Origin: Struthidea cinerea
Lineage: Eukaryota > Chordata > Aves > Passeriformes > Corcoracidae
Length of the DNA: 64,000 nucleotides
Reading direction: 5' to 3'
Assembly (NCBI GenBank): GCA_013397865.1
Contig: VZTI01002049.1
Location: 29,799 to 93,798, forward strand
Shown here: positions 1 to 11,585 of the stretch, piece after piece
Layout: every line of letters starts with the position of its first letter
How positions within the stretch are numbered: the first letter of the stretch is position 1
Position numbers and translations under genes: made by a program
Notes under the pieces: model-generated
What the model was told of the DNA's origin: nothing
What the model saw: the letters and a program-made list of their open reading frames with translations, nothing else
Database searches by the model: none

Positions 1-508
1 TCCTGTTTTGGAATGAGTCCAGAAGAGGTCACCAAGTTGATCAGAGGGATGGATCTTTCTCCTATGAGGAAAGGCTGAAAGAATTGGGACTGATTAGCCT
101 AGAAAGGAGAAGGCTTTGGGGTGACCTAATTGCAGCCTTCCAGTACCTGAAGGGGACTTACAGGAAAGATGGGGCAAGACTATTTACAAGAGCATGTAGT
201 GACAGGACAAGGGGAATGGCTTCAAACTGAAAGTCAGTAGATATTAGATTAGATAAGGTTAGATTAGATTAGATTAGATTAGATATTGGAAAAAAAATTC
301 TTTACTGTGAGGGTGGTGAGGCACTGGAACACAATACACAATGCTCAGGGAAGTTGTGGATGCCCCATCCCTGGAGGTGTTCAAGGTGAGGTTGGGCGGG
401 ACTCTGAACAACCTGCTCTATTGGAAGGTATCTCTGCTCACAGCAGGCGGGTTGAAACCAGGTGATCGTCAAGGTCCCCTTGCAACCCAAACCGCTCTAT
501 GATTCATT
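1..508 (+). mobile_element. CR1 LINE fragment, 3' part, forward
   Basis: This is the 3' part of a non-LTR retrotransposon of the avian CR1 family, and its 5' side runs off the window. The conceptual forward translation shows the CR1 ORF2 C-terminal signatures: YEERLKELGLISLERRRLWGD near 50-125, then AAFQYLKGTYR, then KKFFTVRVVRHWN near 292-330. The frame is interrupted by stops and frame changes, so it encodes no working protein. The element ends at the typical CR1 terminus, a short CTATGATTC motif near 500-508. CR1 copies are normally 5'-truncated because reverse transcription starts at the 3' end. A pentanucleotide tract lies inside it at 244-283. Confidence 0.9.
244..283 (+). repeat. (TTAGA)n pentanucleotide microsatellite inside CR1
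   Basis: Eight consecutive 5-base units are present. Seven read TTAGA and the third reads TAAGG. The tract sits where CR1 elements carry a single AGATTAGAT-type stretch just before the KKFFTVR-coding segment, so it looks like a slippage expansion of a sequence native to the element. Confidence 0.9.
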
Positions 509-749
509 TCCAATGAAGTAGCAATCCCAAGTCTGTGAAGGAGGTACAGCTCCATCTGACTGTACCTTGAATAACTGGCCCTACTCAAAAACAAGACAAA
601 AAAACCACGCTGATGAAGATCTCTTGTTTCTCATCTATGTCATTGGTCTGAGTACTGACTTTCTCAGAGCTGTTTCTGAGGAAGGCAGGGGCAGGGGGAA
701 TGTATTTTAAAATTTAGCTTTCATTTCTTATTATCTAAGTGATAATGAG
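509..749. other. Short spacer between two CR1 fragments
   Basis: No gene, RNA or repeat is recognised here. It separates two forward CR1 fragments and is AT-rich, with an A-rich patch near 590-605. Confidence 0.5.
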
Positions 750-1235
750 AAGGGAGGTGATCCTCCTCCTGAGACCACATGTGGAGTATTGTGTTCAGTT
801 CTGGTCTCCACATCTCAAGAAATACAAGAGTCCAGCAGAGGACCACAAAGATGATTAGGGGTCTGGTAATTCTCTCCTATGAGCTAGGCCTGTTTAGTTC
901 ATAGAAGAGTAAACTGAGAGGGGATCTTATCAGTACACACAAATATCTCAAAGCTGGGTGTCAAAAGGATAGTGCCAGATTTTTTTCAGTGGTGCCCAGT
1001 GACAGGATGAGGAGAACAGCCATAAACTAAAACTCAAGAAGTTTCACCTCAGCATGAGGAAGAACTTCTTTACACTGAGGGTGGTAGAGCACTACAACAG
1101 GCTGCTCAGGGAGGCTGGGGATTCTCCCTCCCCAGAGACATTCAAAACCCACCTGGACACGTTCCTGTGTAACCTGCTCTAGGTGCCCTGACTGGAGGTC
1201 TGCCCAATGCTGCAACATTTCAGGCTTCCCTGCAT
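750..1235 (+). mobile_element. CR1 LINE fragment, forward, diverged
   Basis: This is a second forward CR1 copy, independent of the one at the window start because it begins again at an earlier point of the CR1 sequence. Recognisable segments are the 'gagaccacatgtggagtatt' region followed by 'ttcagttctggtctcc' near 770-810, a block corresponding to KFHLSMRKNFFTLRVVEHYNRLLREAG near 1040-1115, and a block like ETFKTHLDTFLCNLL near 1137-1180. Internal stops and shifts mark it as dead. The terminal CR1 octamer repeat is not evident, so the 3' end appears eroded or cut. The subfamily looks different from the first copy. Confidence 0.85.
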
Positions 1236-3653
1236 CAGAAGGGTTGTAAGATTTTATAACTTCCTATCTGCTTTTCCATCACTGTATCAATAAATAATTA
1301 TCTGTCTTGAAAGTGGGTCTTTCTACCTGCTATCTGAAAATAAGTGGAACCTACTGATTCCACCATGAAATGAGATAAATTCCTTTTACTTACTTTCCCC
1401 TTTTACCTATTGAGTGCTTCTTTTTCTGAAATGTGAGTGAAAGGGGGTGTAAAAGTAAAGCCATTTGGTTTACCAAACTGATACATTTCTAATTAATGAT
1501 GAGAAAAGTACAAGCATCTTGAATGCTTGATGTATATACCTCTAGAATCAGATTTAAAATCAAAATATTTAACAAAATATTTTTGAAATTATATGACTGT
1601 TAAAATTGGCTGTCAATGACACTGCATCTGTTACTTTCATAAACTATGTATATTAAAAATGATTTCTCTTATATTTATTTGTTTACCATGTTAATTGTGA
1701 TTAAAAATATGCTTTATTTCAATTTTCTCATTTTATTTCAGAATAATTGCATTCAAATTTGAAGATACAGTTTAGATTGACTTAAGTCTATCCTTTTGCA
1801 GTTGCAATAGCTTCACATTAAGATGTGATTTCTGAGAAAAGTGGAGGCATCTAAAACATCTGCAATATTGTTCTTTCAAATAGTCAGGGTGGTCTTTATG
1901 GCCACCAAGTGAGAATGGAAATTGCAGTTAGACTTGTGTGTCAGACTAGCTCCATTTATTGCAAAACATCCTCTTTTAAGCATCATCAGAAACAATGACA
2001 AAACTTCTCCAAGGGTGTGCTATCGCAATATATATGTTTTACAGGGTTTCTTATAAGGTATATTATTTCTACAATGCATTCAGCATACTTTTGAGTAAGA
2101 AACATTGCTAACAAAGATGCCAAACTCTAAAGGAAAATATCGATTACATGAAGAGACTCCTGTCTCCAGGCTGCCACAGCTCAATAATACTTCAGAAGGA
2201 GGAGAGTCTCTTTTTAATGTAAATATTGCTTTAAACTGAGGAACATAGCTAACATGAAAAGTGCTAGTTACCTTTATGCACTGAAGGACCTGAGTAGGCT
2301 AGTTTTTTATCTTATCTGGCATAGCTGCATCTTCCACTGTGTCATCAGACTTCCTGTCCGATGGTAAGAGGATATATAGTTGATAAACTTTAGACTTTAT
2401 TTTGAAAGAGCATTTTCCACCTCTTTAAAGTTCTTTCCACCTTCCTGCTTCAGTGGAGATATCAAGAATACAGTCACATTTTCAAATGGAAGAGAGATAG
2501 CAGTTAACACTAAAAAGTTTCTCAAACAGGATTTCCCTTTTCAGATAAACTATGTTGCCCCACTATGCATCTTCTGCATGTAACCATTTGTCAATTTTAC
2601 TTGCCTCAGACTCAGAAGTTACACCCACAGCTGCCACCCAAGAAACATGTGCACAAACAGAGCAATGAAATTACTGCAGAATACTTTATACACCCTAGAA
2701 TTTTCTAATGAGGTTTTCTTTGCAGTTAATGTCTGACAAACGAGACTGTCTTATAAAGCACGGTGACTGAGGATCTGAGAACTGACAGTTATCAAGTATG
2801 TCATGCCAGGAAGCAGATGTGTGAGTTGTGACTCTGACTTGTGTCATGTCAGACTACCCTGAGCATCTCCATGAGACTGATATCCTGAATTTGCTTTCTC
2901 TAGGCAAAATCCCACTGAAACCAAGGCAGGGGGCTCTTCATTAGGTATGCAAGAATCAACAGCCCATAGATTCAATAACGTCAAGTACTTTTAAGTTACT
3001 CAAAACTCAATATCTGCTTTAAAGGGGGAAAAATTATTATATATGAAAGAAATTATTAAGGTCTCTAAATAACTTTATAGCTTAAACACATGACCATCAT
3101 TTCAGGAGTCACTGAGAAAAAGCTTTTTTCTTAATGCTCTGGAGTGTTGCTGCCTAACCCTGAAGACAAAACTTAGAAAATTAGTTTTCGTCAGTACAAT
3201 GTCCTAGACTGCACCAGGAATACATTGAAATAGCTCAGACCTAAAAACTCTCAAAAGTCCAGAGCCTAAGTCCAAAATAATGTTTTTAATATCATGTATA
3301 CGTAAACCAATAGGATGGAAGGGGAAATGTAATGTTGTGGCAGGCCATTCTTTCCCACACAGGAATCCATTATCTATCCCATCCATTTGATCTTAGAAAA
3401 CCCTTCTGCAGTCCTTCATCTGTTCTGAAGCAGGTGCTTTTGAAAAGAATGACTTAAAATAAAATAATTAAAATAAACCTTTGAAAAGGTTCAAAAGATA
3501 ATCTAAACCTATGCTCCAGCTTTAAAAGAGATTCCTATAGATTACTACTCATCTTTCAGGGATATTTGTCTAATCCATTGCTGAAGTTTTGTGCTTACAA
3601 ACTCCAGAACTTCTGGGCAGGATGTTTCAGTGCTTTGTCATCACTTTTACTTG
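1236..3653. other. AT-rich unique DNA, no gene seen
   Basis: Both strands were read. Only short chance open frames (60-67 codons) occur, without coding character. No RNA gene or transposon was recognised. Confidence 0.55.
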
Positions 3654-3718
3654 GATCTTTTTTTTTCTTTTTGTTTTTGATCTTTTTTTTTCTTTTTGTT
3701 TTTTTTTTTTTTTTTTTT
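3654..3718. repeat. T-rich low-complexity tract with exact 25-bp tandem duplication
   Basis: A 25-base unit beginning GATC and continuing as T9-C-T5-G-T5 occurs exactly twice in tandem (3654-3678 and 3679-3703), followed by pure T to 3718. A second T14 run is at 3768-3781. Slippage or local duplication in a homopolymer-rich region explains it. Confidence 0.9.
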
Positions 3719-3781
3719 CCTAAAATGGAACATACATTTTCATTATTGGAATAAATCCTTTCACTTCTTTTTTTTTTTTTT

Positions 3782-5399
3782 CCAATTAGATACTAGATTT
3801 TTTTCTTCTTCTCTCCAGCAGCCTTCTACATACTTATAGGTTTGCTATCACATGTCCATCAATCACCATTCTCCTTCCTCAAATATTAAACCCTAGATGT
3901 GTCAATCTCTGCTTACACTTCAGGCTTTGTAGTGTTCCAGTTATTCTCATTTCTCTTCTGTGGATGCTTTTGCGGTTCAGACTCAAGCTGGTCACAGCAT
4001 TCCAGTTTTGCCCACGCAGTTTTAAGTGGAGATTAATAACAACTGGCAGCAAAGGCAGTAGGGAAGAATCCTATTCCAGAGCATCCAAGCTTTTTTGCCG
4101 TTTATCAGGATGTCTAGCTAAGCTGTTTAGCCCCCTGTGACACAGTAGCATGGATTTCATCCCATATTAAAGTGTTGATTTCACTATCCTAAAAACATCT
4201 AGATTTGAAAGTCTCATAAGGCATTGGGAAATGCTAAACTAACAGCCCACTGGATAATGTCATGCTCTATATTTAACAAGATAAGCCTCTTTTTATTTCC
4301 CCAAGCAGAGCAGAACTTCACATAAATGTGAGGATAATGTATTCATTTAACTGTGATAGTCTCAGCAGTTTTCAATTTTGAGGGTTTTTTAGAAAATAAA
4401 TTTCCAACAGAAAATAAAAACAGAATTTCAGACAAAAGATTTCTCTCCTAGGATGCATCAGTAATTAATTCAGTTCTACCAGAAGTACTATAACAAAGAA
4501 AATCGATAAAGCCCTTCTAGAAATTTAGACTATGAGTTTGAAGTTTCTCTGGTTTTATTTTGTTATTCCTGATAGTCACTCTATTTCTATGATCCATAAT
4601 GAATATTAAATTAAAATAACTGGTCTATAAATTCACGACAGTGAGACTTCTGGCTTTCATAATTTATCGTAAAAGCATTTTTAACTGTATTATGGCTGAA
4701 TTGAATTCTTTACATGCTTTGTGCAGTTATTCTGTGCAACAGATGCTCAGACAATAATTTCTTACTTAGAAAAGTCGTTGCTTTAGACACACTGAATCTG
4801 TTCATCATTGTTTTACATATTATAGGAGGGAAACAAGCATTTATTACACCTGTCAGAGCAATGGGAAATGACCCTTAACATTCTATCTGGGGAGAATAAG
4901 GTATTTTCACAAAGATTTCACTTTAGAAAGCACATTTTCCAAAACCAAAAAGGCCTTTGGGTCAGACTGCAACAAAATAAGAAAGATAAAAAAGTTGGTT
5001 ATAAAGAAAATATAGAAGTTTACCTGAACAAAGCAAAAGCCTTCTTCTATCTGCAGCTGAGAAGTGAGAGAAAAATCAAAAGTGTTTGTGTGCTGTGGTA
5101 CTCACTTGTGATTCAATCCTCAGTCAGCGCATCTCTGGTGAGTGATAACGGCTGAGTCTGCAGTTGCCTAGGAAGTTGAATATAAATTCCCTAGTTTATA
5201 CTAGCTGTTAGCTGATATCCATACAAATGTGTTCATTTAATTACTGATCTAATAATAAGACTAAAAGATTTAAACTGAGCTCTGATCCTGTTGGGATGAC
5301 ATACCCTTCCAAGTAACATCAATCTCAGAATCAGCATTTGGGAGTCAATCAGCTATCATTATGGGTTTCCTAGATACAGGGTTTTCATGCCTGATTAGT
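3782..5399. other. AT-rich unique DNA, no gene seen
   Basis: No coding, RNA or repeat family signature was found. The 95-codon forward frame at 4868-5155 has no recognisable domain and no flanking gene structure. Confidence 0.5.
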
Positions 5400-5985
5400 C
5401 AAATGGGCTTTTTTTCACGCTGAGTAGAAGGGAGCAGGTGGGTAAAATAACAGGGCTTCATTCCCAAACTGGTAAATGGTGATGTCAGGGGAGCATAGTG
5501 ACCTTGCCTTGACCAAGAACTGAGGACTGACCATTGACAGCCATGGCTGACAGAGTAACTCAGATAAGAGCTAGCTAGATTGGGCCTTGGTAGGGGTGCT
5601 GAAATAGCAAGTGACAAGAGAACAACACCTGAGACAGCTGAAAAGGCGCAGTGTAAAATCACTATGGACTGGCTTGACTGGTCGCCTATGCCAATATCTG
5701 CTTACAAACACGCCTCCAATAAAAGATGCGAGGGGAAGTATCACTACACAGACATCTGGCATTGTCTATGAACAGAGAGCCTCTGTCAGGATCAAGTAAC
5801 TGACCAGATCCTGATTGTGATGAGCACCATCGTTTCCCCAGGCTGGATTGTGCCAGCCAACCACAGTGGTTGTGGTGAGCAGGTCTTGGCTAACCCCAAC
5901 TCTGCACGCGTGTATGTGTGTGTGCATGGACAGACACCAAGCTCGTCCTGACACACCTCCTCTCTTGCTTTGTCCACTTCATAAA
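5400..5985. repeat. Possible degraded LTR or other unclassified interspersed repeat
   Basis: This block has higher GC than its surroundings and contains a forward AATAAA-type signal (CCAATAAAAGATGCGAGG near 5719-5736). Further on is a GCACGCGTGTATGTGTGTGTG segment near 5904-5924, which resembles the tail of the LTR near 12.05 kb. That layout is compatible with an old ERV LTR, but I found no TG...CA ends and no target duplication. Overlapping short open frames on both strands have no domain similarity I recognise. Confidence 0.3.
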
Positions 5986-7326
5986 TTCAGCTTAGCAGTG
6001 TCCATGGACAGATGATCCTTTCTGTTTCATTGCAGTAGAAAATGGGACAGTAACCTATCTAGTTGGATCATGCACATAGTCCTAACTATTCTCCTCCACT
6101 GGAGAAATTATGTGCCACAGTTCCTTTGAAGCATCTACCTCCATTTACTGAAACATCTTACAAGTTCTTAGCTGTTTCGTGGATTGAAAATATACCATAG
6201 CAATGTCCAATTTTGCTGTAAGTACTCCTCGATCTTCTTTAGTGTTCTAAGTAGCTTTTATTATGTCATATACCTAAAAATTCCTATCCAACATTTCTGA
6301 ACAGGTTCCAGTAATGCATTAGGCAATGCTACTAGAAGCTATCATATATTTAATTTCTCCTCTTCTGTTTATTCTAACAGGTTCTTGTGCTTTCCCCTAT
6401 TTTCTAACAGTACCTTGAGAGGCAAGTGGCTGGGACTTTATGTTTACTCGAACAAGAGGAGCAGAAATGAGGAACAGCTTAAAGAAAATGCATCTTTTTC
6501 ACATTTATACTTGAATTGACAGTTCTTAAGTATAGTATGTACTTAAGTAACTGAAGTCCAGATAAAAATCTTACTATAACACTCAGGAGCACATTTTTGT
6601 TGGAAAGAAATTTTTTAAAGTATCAGAATTTAGCATATTCAGTTAGGACCAGTAAAAACAGTTATTTGATTTAAGATATTATCAAAAGAAGGAAGTAAAT
6701 AATACTGTCTTCTTCCTAATGGCAGTCTGAGACAAGAATTATACATGGAATTATACATTTTAGATGCTGGGTTTCATATTAACTTACTGGTTTTATCATC
6801 AAACTAATTTTTTATATGAGGAATGTATATATATATCTTGATCAAAAACTTTTTGAATTTGACTCCATTTTTTTTTCAAACTACAGATTGGTGAAATGTA
6901 GGAGTAATACAAGGGGAAGGATTACTAGTTGCTCTTTTGGTATTTTTCTATTACATTTAAATCATATAACCTATCTTAATTACCTTTGGTTCTGCAGCTA
7001 TAGAATATATATGCCTACATCTAATAATACGAAATGTATTTTCTAATTATTGTTCATATTTTTTTGAGTATGGTTTTATAACTCTTTCCTTGATGCATTT
7101 AAATGTCTGTTTTTGCTCTAAGAAAGTTTGAGACTTATTTAAGTAATGACAGTGAGAGCAAAATGTTATTTTCCCCGCTGTATTAGTCAGTTTGATTAAT
7201 ATTGTTTAAATGATGTCTGCTCTTATAATGGTATTGATGCCTTAGGTTTTAACTTTTATATTTTTCGAACCCTGTGCTGCCTAGTATGTAACTCTGAAGT
7301 TTCTTGTGGCCTGTTAGCTACTGTTC
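5986..7326. other. AT-rich unique DNA, no gene seen
   Basis: Nothing assignable on either strand. Short AT dinucleotide runs occur near 6825-6836. Confidence 0.5.
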
Positions 7327-7331
7327 TCTCA
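7327..7331. repeat. Target-site duplication TCTCA, left copy
   Basis: Five bases directly before the LTR at 7332. The identical right copy is at 7650-7654. Confidence 0.75.
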
Positions 7332-7649
7332 TGTTGGTTAGACATAACAAGTCACTCTAGGTTTGCTCTCCAAAGACACCTATATTGTCCCAGGCCCCAA
7401 AATATGTAAACTAAGGCCTCTGAAGAGGAGGGTAAACTTGGGGAAATTACATCATTAACTAAAGTTATAATTGGAGAATTAACCCTGATATGCAAATGAA
7501 CCAAACTTATAAAAGTGTGAAGAACTCGTGACCCAGGGTCCATCTTGGGTGTAGCCTTTTAACTCCCCAGGGTGTACTTTGAAGGCCCTTCAAATAAATA
7601 CCTACCTTTATTCCCACATTCTTGTCTAGTCTCTGTTTTTAGGTGGCCA
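7332..7649 (+). mobile_element. Solo LTR of an avian endogenous retrovirus, forward (318 bp)
   Basis: The segment begins TGTTGGTTAG and ends GGTGGCCA, giving the canonical TG...CA retroviral ends. It is flanked by a perfect 5-bp direct repeat TCTCA (7327-7331 and 7650-7654). Forward promoter-type signals are in the expected order: a TATA-like TTATAAAAG at 7507-7515 and a polyadenylation signal AATAAA at 7593-7598. No primer-binding site, gag or pol follows, so this is a solo LTR left by recombination between the two LTRs of a provirus. The 5-bp duplication is typical of ERVL-like (class III) elements, but the class assignment is inferred from that length alone. Confidence 0.85.
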
Positions 7650-7654
7650 TCTCA
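7650..7654. repeat. Target-site duplication TCTCA, right copy
   Basis: Five bases directly after the LTR end at 7649, identical to 7327-7331. Confidence 0.75.
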
Positions 7655-8188
7655 GGCATTAGTATTATATTCTGATTCTCATTATGCTGCTGTACTGCCT
7701 CCAGTATGAGTTCCACAGTACCATAAACACTTGACTATTTACTTGTGACTTTCGTGATTCCTATTTTCTCCAGGTTATACTATAGTTATCCCCACATATA
7801 AAATCTTCTTTTTCTTAATTGCCTCACATTATTCTCAATTATATTAACAATTATTACCATCATTCTACATTTCTCCTTTCTTATCTACTGTATATAAGAT
7901 CCCCAAATAACACATAGGGTTAACATTTTTATACAGGCATGGAATAATTTCACAAACTGAATTCTTGTTATTTACAATACAGAGCAAGAAGATAACGGAC
8001 ACTGCTCTGCACTAAACCTTTGAGTTGTTATCTGTCTCACTGTTTGAATAAAAATATGCTTGAAGTTATGATCTAAGAGGACACTTCTGCCACATTCAAA
8101 ATAAAAAATAATGGCAGGAGAGAAAAAGATATCATGATTTTATACCAGTCAAAACCTCCCAGGTAACACAAAGCATGATAGACAATAT
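7655..8188. other. AT-rich unique DNA, no gene seen
   Basis: No feature recognised on either strand. Confidence 0.5.
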
Positions 8189-8292
8189 TAAAAAAAAAAA
8201 CAACCTAAAACAACAACCAAAAAAAAAAAAAAACCAACAAAAAAAAAAAAAAAACACAAAAAAAAAAAAAAAACCAAAACAACCAAAAAACA
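8189..8292. repeat. A-rich low-complexity tract (A runs with CAACC interruptions)
   Basis: Successive A10-A15 runs are separated by short C-containing spacers. A single ambiguous base N follows at 8405. It resembles an expanded poly-A tail, but no retrocopy is recognisable beside it. Confidence 0.85.
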
Positions 8293-10414
8293 GGGTGACT
8301 TACCATCTCTCATTATAGAGCTATCCTTCATTCCACCCTTAAACTGATTCATGCCTCTCAAGTAGGTAACAGCATTAATAAGCTGAAATTACATTTTGTT
8401 CTCANACGAGGAAATGTTTCCTAGTGCATACACTTACTTTTTCTGTTGAGTTCCATGACACCCATTATGAGATACATTTCTTGGAGAAGACCTGTGTTGC
8501 CCACTTGTAGAATAATTAAACTTTCCACTGCTCAGTGGGTTACACCTGAAAGCAAAACCACAGATGCAGATAAGAAGGCCGGAAGGCAAGCTTATACCAA
8601 ATTGAAATCATGAAAGAGGAGAAAAAAAGGAAGACTAGCACAATTACTTTTAAAATATGAAGTATTTCTTCCTGCTCAAGTCTCTTGGTAATACTTTTTA
8701 AATTTAGTTTTGGGCAGCAGAAATGAATTACAAATGATTTATTTGTAAAAGACCAGTTTCTATTGGAGTACATAAACTAGCTTTAATGACATAGTATGTT
8801 ATTCTGCACAGGAGAATATTCTAGTTTAGAGAGAACTGGCCACAGACTTGTAAAAAAACCTGCATCCAACATCAGCTTATCATTGTTTTTACAATAAATC
8901 TTTGTCTGAAATTTTCCTAAGGCATGAATCTATACAAGTTAGGGACTTGCTCAATCTTTTGAAAATACACTTACAACTACTATTAGTGTGAATTCCTATC
9001 ATTGTCCACTATATAAAATACATTCACTGAACCATATCTTGAGAGATAGATGCCTACACTATTCAATATTTAAGTACTTTAATAAGAAAATAATCCATTA
9101 AATCCTTGCCTTACCTGCAAACTTGTGTTAAATTTTTCTCCTGCACTATCCCAAATTCTGCTGCTATATAGATTCAAAACATGACAAGTTTGATCATCTT
9201 GCACTGGTATTAAATCACAACAGATGGGAGCAGAGAGAAATTACAGAGGTTACCTACTCCATTCCCTGACTCAAAGTCAGATCAGCTTTAGCTGTGTTAT
9301 TCATAACATATTATTGCAATTTGGTGTTAAAGGGCTTTTCAATAACTAGGAGAGTTTAGCTTGGCCACTCTGGATGCAGACATCTAAAACTGGATGAAAT
9401 GAACCCCAGGTTATGTCTAACAGAAACATATAAAGATGAGAGGAAGAGTAGTAAGAAAATTGGTTAAGAAAACAAGAACTATAATATGTGACAATTGTGG
9501 GCCTGAAAAGATGGTGAGGAAAGTTTTGACGTGCTGTACTAAAAAGTTGTAGATAGATCCTCACAATCATGTATTGTTTAGTAATCATCAAAAGATTTCT
9601 GCCCCAGCAACTGGAAGAGCCTAATTGAAAACAGCAGGATATAACCATTTGTCATTTTAGAGATCACACCTAGAAAAAGAAAGAGAAAAGATTGCAAAAG
9701 AAACTTGGGAAATAAAAGATATAAAATGGGGTTCTATTCTGGAACACAGTGGTTAGTATTGGGTCCCATAACTCCCATGCACTGTTGACAGGAGTTGGAT
9801 GATTAAATTATTCTTTCTGTTCTGGTCTAAGTTACAAATATAAATGTTATAGGACTTACAACACTTCTAAAGGGCAGCATTTTTTAGTTCAGCAATGGAA
9901 AGTACTTCTGCTGCTGAGGAATGAATTTTCACAGTTTGATACTGACATGAATCTTATGAATTCTACTACAAACAAAATGCCTTTTAAGCTCCAAGTGAAG
10001 TTTTCAGTTGAAGCAAATGCGGCACAAGCATAAAAAATATTTAGACTTTTGAGTTAAGACTTTGCATAACATGCAGGAGGAAATGCGAGACTACTGGATT
10101 TCAGCCCAACTCTACTCAAACAATAAACCTAAGAGATATTTGGCAAACATGCAAAATATCCCAAAGAGATTGGTATTTTCAGTGCTTTTTTCTTTCCCTA
10201 ATCTTATTTTCAAAGACTAAGGCTTACAAAAAAAAAAAAAGAAAGAAAAAGTCAAACTAGTGAAAGTGTCAAGGAATTTGAAAGTCTATAGTCTTAACAA
10301 CTGGGGTGAACATTCTGCTGTGCACCATGACGTCTGTGTCAGCTTATTTGACATGCTGTTCTGCCTGCCCAGAAGAGACTGCCTAACCTCCACACAGAAA
10401 TACAGCCTGCTTTG
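8293..10414. other. AT-rich unique DNA, no gene seen
   Basis: Only chance open frames occur (up to 100 codons, reverse, 9346-9648), with no recognisable domain. An A13 run followed by GAAAGAAAAAG is at 10228-10250. Confidence 0.5.
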
Positions 10415-11118
10415 TAGAATCATAGAATCATAGAATGTTAAGGGGTTGGAATAGACCTTAAAGATCACCTAGTCCCAACCTCTCCTGCCATGGGCAGGGG
10501 ACGTCTCCCACCCAGGCTGCTCAAAGTCTTATCCAACCTGGCTTTGAACACTGCTAGGGTTGGGGCATCCACAATCTCCTTGGGAAACCTGTTCCACTGT
10601 CTCACCGCCCTCACAGTAAAGAATTTCTTCCTAATATCTAACCTAAATTTCCTCTCTTTCAATTTGCGCCCATTACTCCTTCTCCTATCATCACAGTTCC
10701 TGAGAAAGAGTCCCAGTCCCTCTCCAGCTTCCCTGTAGGCCCCTTCAGACACTGGAAGGTTGTTGTGAGAACCTTCCCTTCTCCAGGCTGAACAGCCCCA
10801 ACTTCTTCAGCCTGTCTTTGTAGGCAAGGGGCTCCAGTTCTCTCATCAACTTTGTGGTCCTCCCCTGAGCTTGGTCCAACAGTTCCATGTCCTTCTTATG
10901 TTGGGGACACCAGAACTGCACGCAGCACTTCAAGAGGGGTCTCACAAGGGCAGAGTAGGATGGCAGAATCACCTCCCTCAACTGCTGCCCATGCTCCTTT
11001 TGAAGCAGAGCAGGATTTGGTTGGCCTTCTGGGCTGTGAGCACACACTGCCAGCTCATGTTGAGTTTTTCATCAACCAAGACCTTGTCTTTCTTTGCAGG
11101 GCTGCTCTCAATAGCACT
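10415..11118 (-). mobile_element. CR1 LINE fragment, reverse, about 0.7 kb
   Basis: A reverse-oriented CR1 copy. On the + strand it opens with the reverse complement of the CR1 3' terminus, a doubled AGAATCAT motif at 10415-10436, followed by 'gttggaatagaccttaaagat'. Reading the minus strand gives the ORF2 C-terminal peptides in order: a block around LRPLLKCCVQFWCPQHKKDMELL, then LKKLGLFSLEKGR, then RLDIRKKFFTVRAVRQWNRF, then VFKARLD. It is 5'-truncated near 11118, as most CR1 copies are. It is one of the best preserved copies in the window. Confidence 0.93.
10465..11047 (-). pseudogene. Broken CR1 ORF2 C-terminal coding remnant
   Basis: Two overlapping reverse frames (10745-11047 and 10465-10752) together cover the C-terminal tail of the CR1 ORF2 polyprotein, downstream of the reverse transcriptase. 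They are in different phases, so a frameshift separates them near 10750. Neither has the endonuclease or reverse transcriptase catalytic core, which was lost with the 5' truncation. The remnant has no expected function. Confidence 0.8.
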
Positions 11119-11585
11119 GTTTAGCATTGTAAGTCCCTAAAATCACACATGTGCTTGTTGTATGGGCACCAATCATTATGAAAAAAAATGTTCAAAACTT
11201 TCTGCTGTGACAAAGAGAGATGTCATTCCTTATCTTGAGCTAGTTATACTCTCAGAGCACATCAAAAAAGAAGGGGAATAGAGAAACCCCAATCATATTT
11301 TTCCCATCTTGTCCACATCCTACAAGCCTGAAGTACCATACCTGGAGGTATTCTGTGTGGAAGCACTTTCCCTGCTGAAAGGGAGCAGGAGAATGCAGAG
11401 CAGCAGAAAAAAGGCAGGAGCAAGTCTTATGCTGCAGTCATAATCAGGACTCCTGATCAAAAGAAAAGGGTTAGGATCAACACTCCCCTTCAGTAATGAC
11501 TGCTGGTCAAGGGGCAATGATAGCTAGTGAAAAATACAGCAAAATTTTGTTTCATTTTCAGTGAGAATCAAAAATGTTGCCTCCT
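11119..11585. other. Unique spacer between CR1 and LTR
   Basis: No gene or repeat family recognised. AT-rich, with only short reverse frames. Confidence 0.5.
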
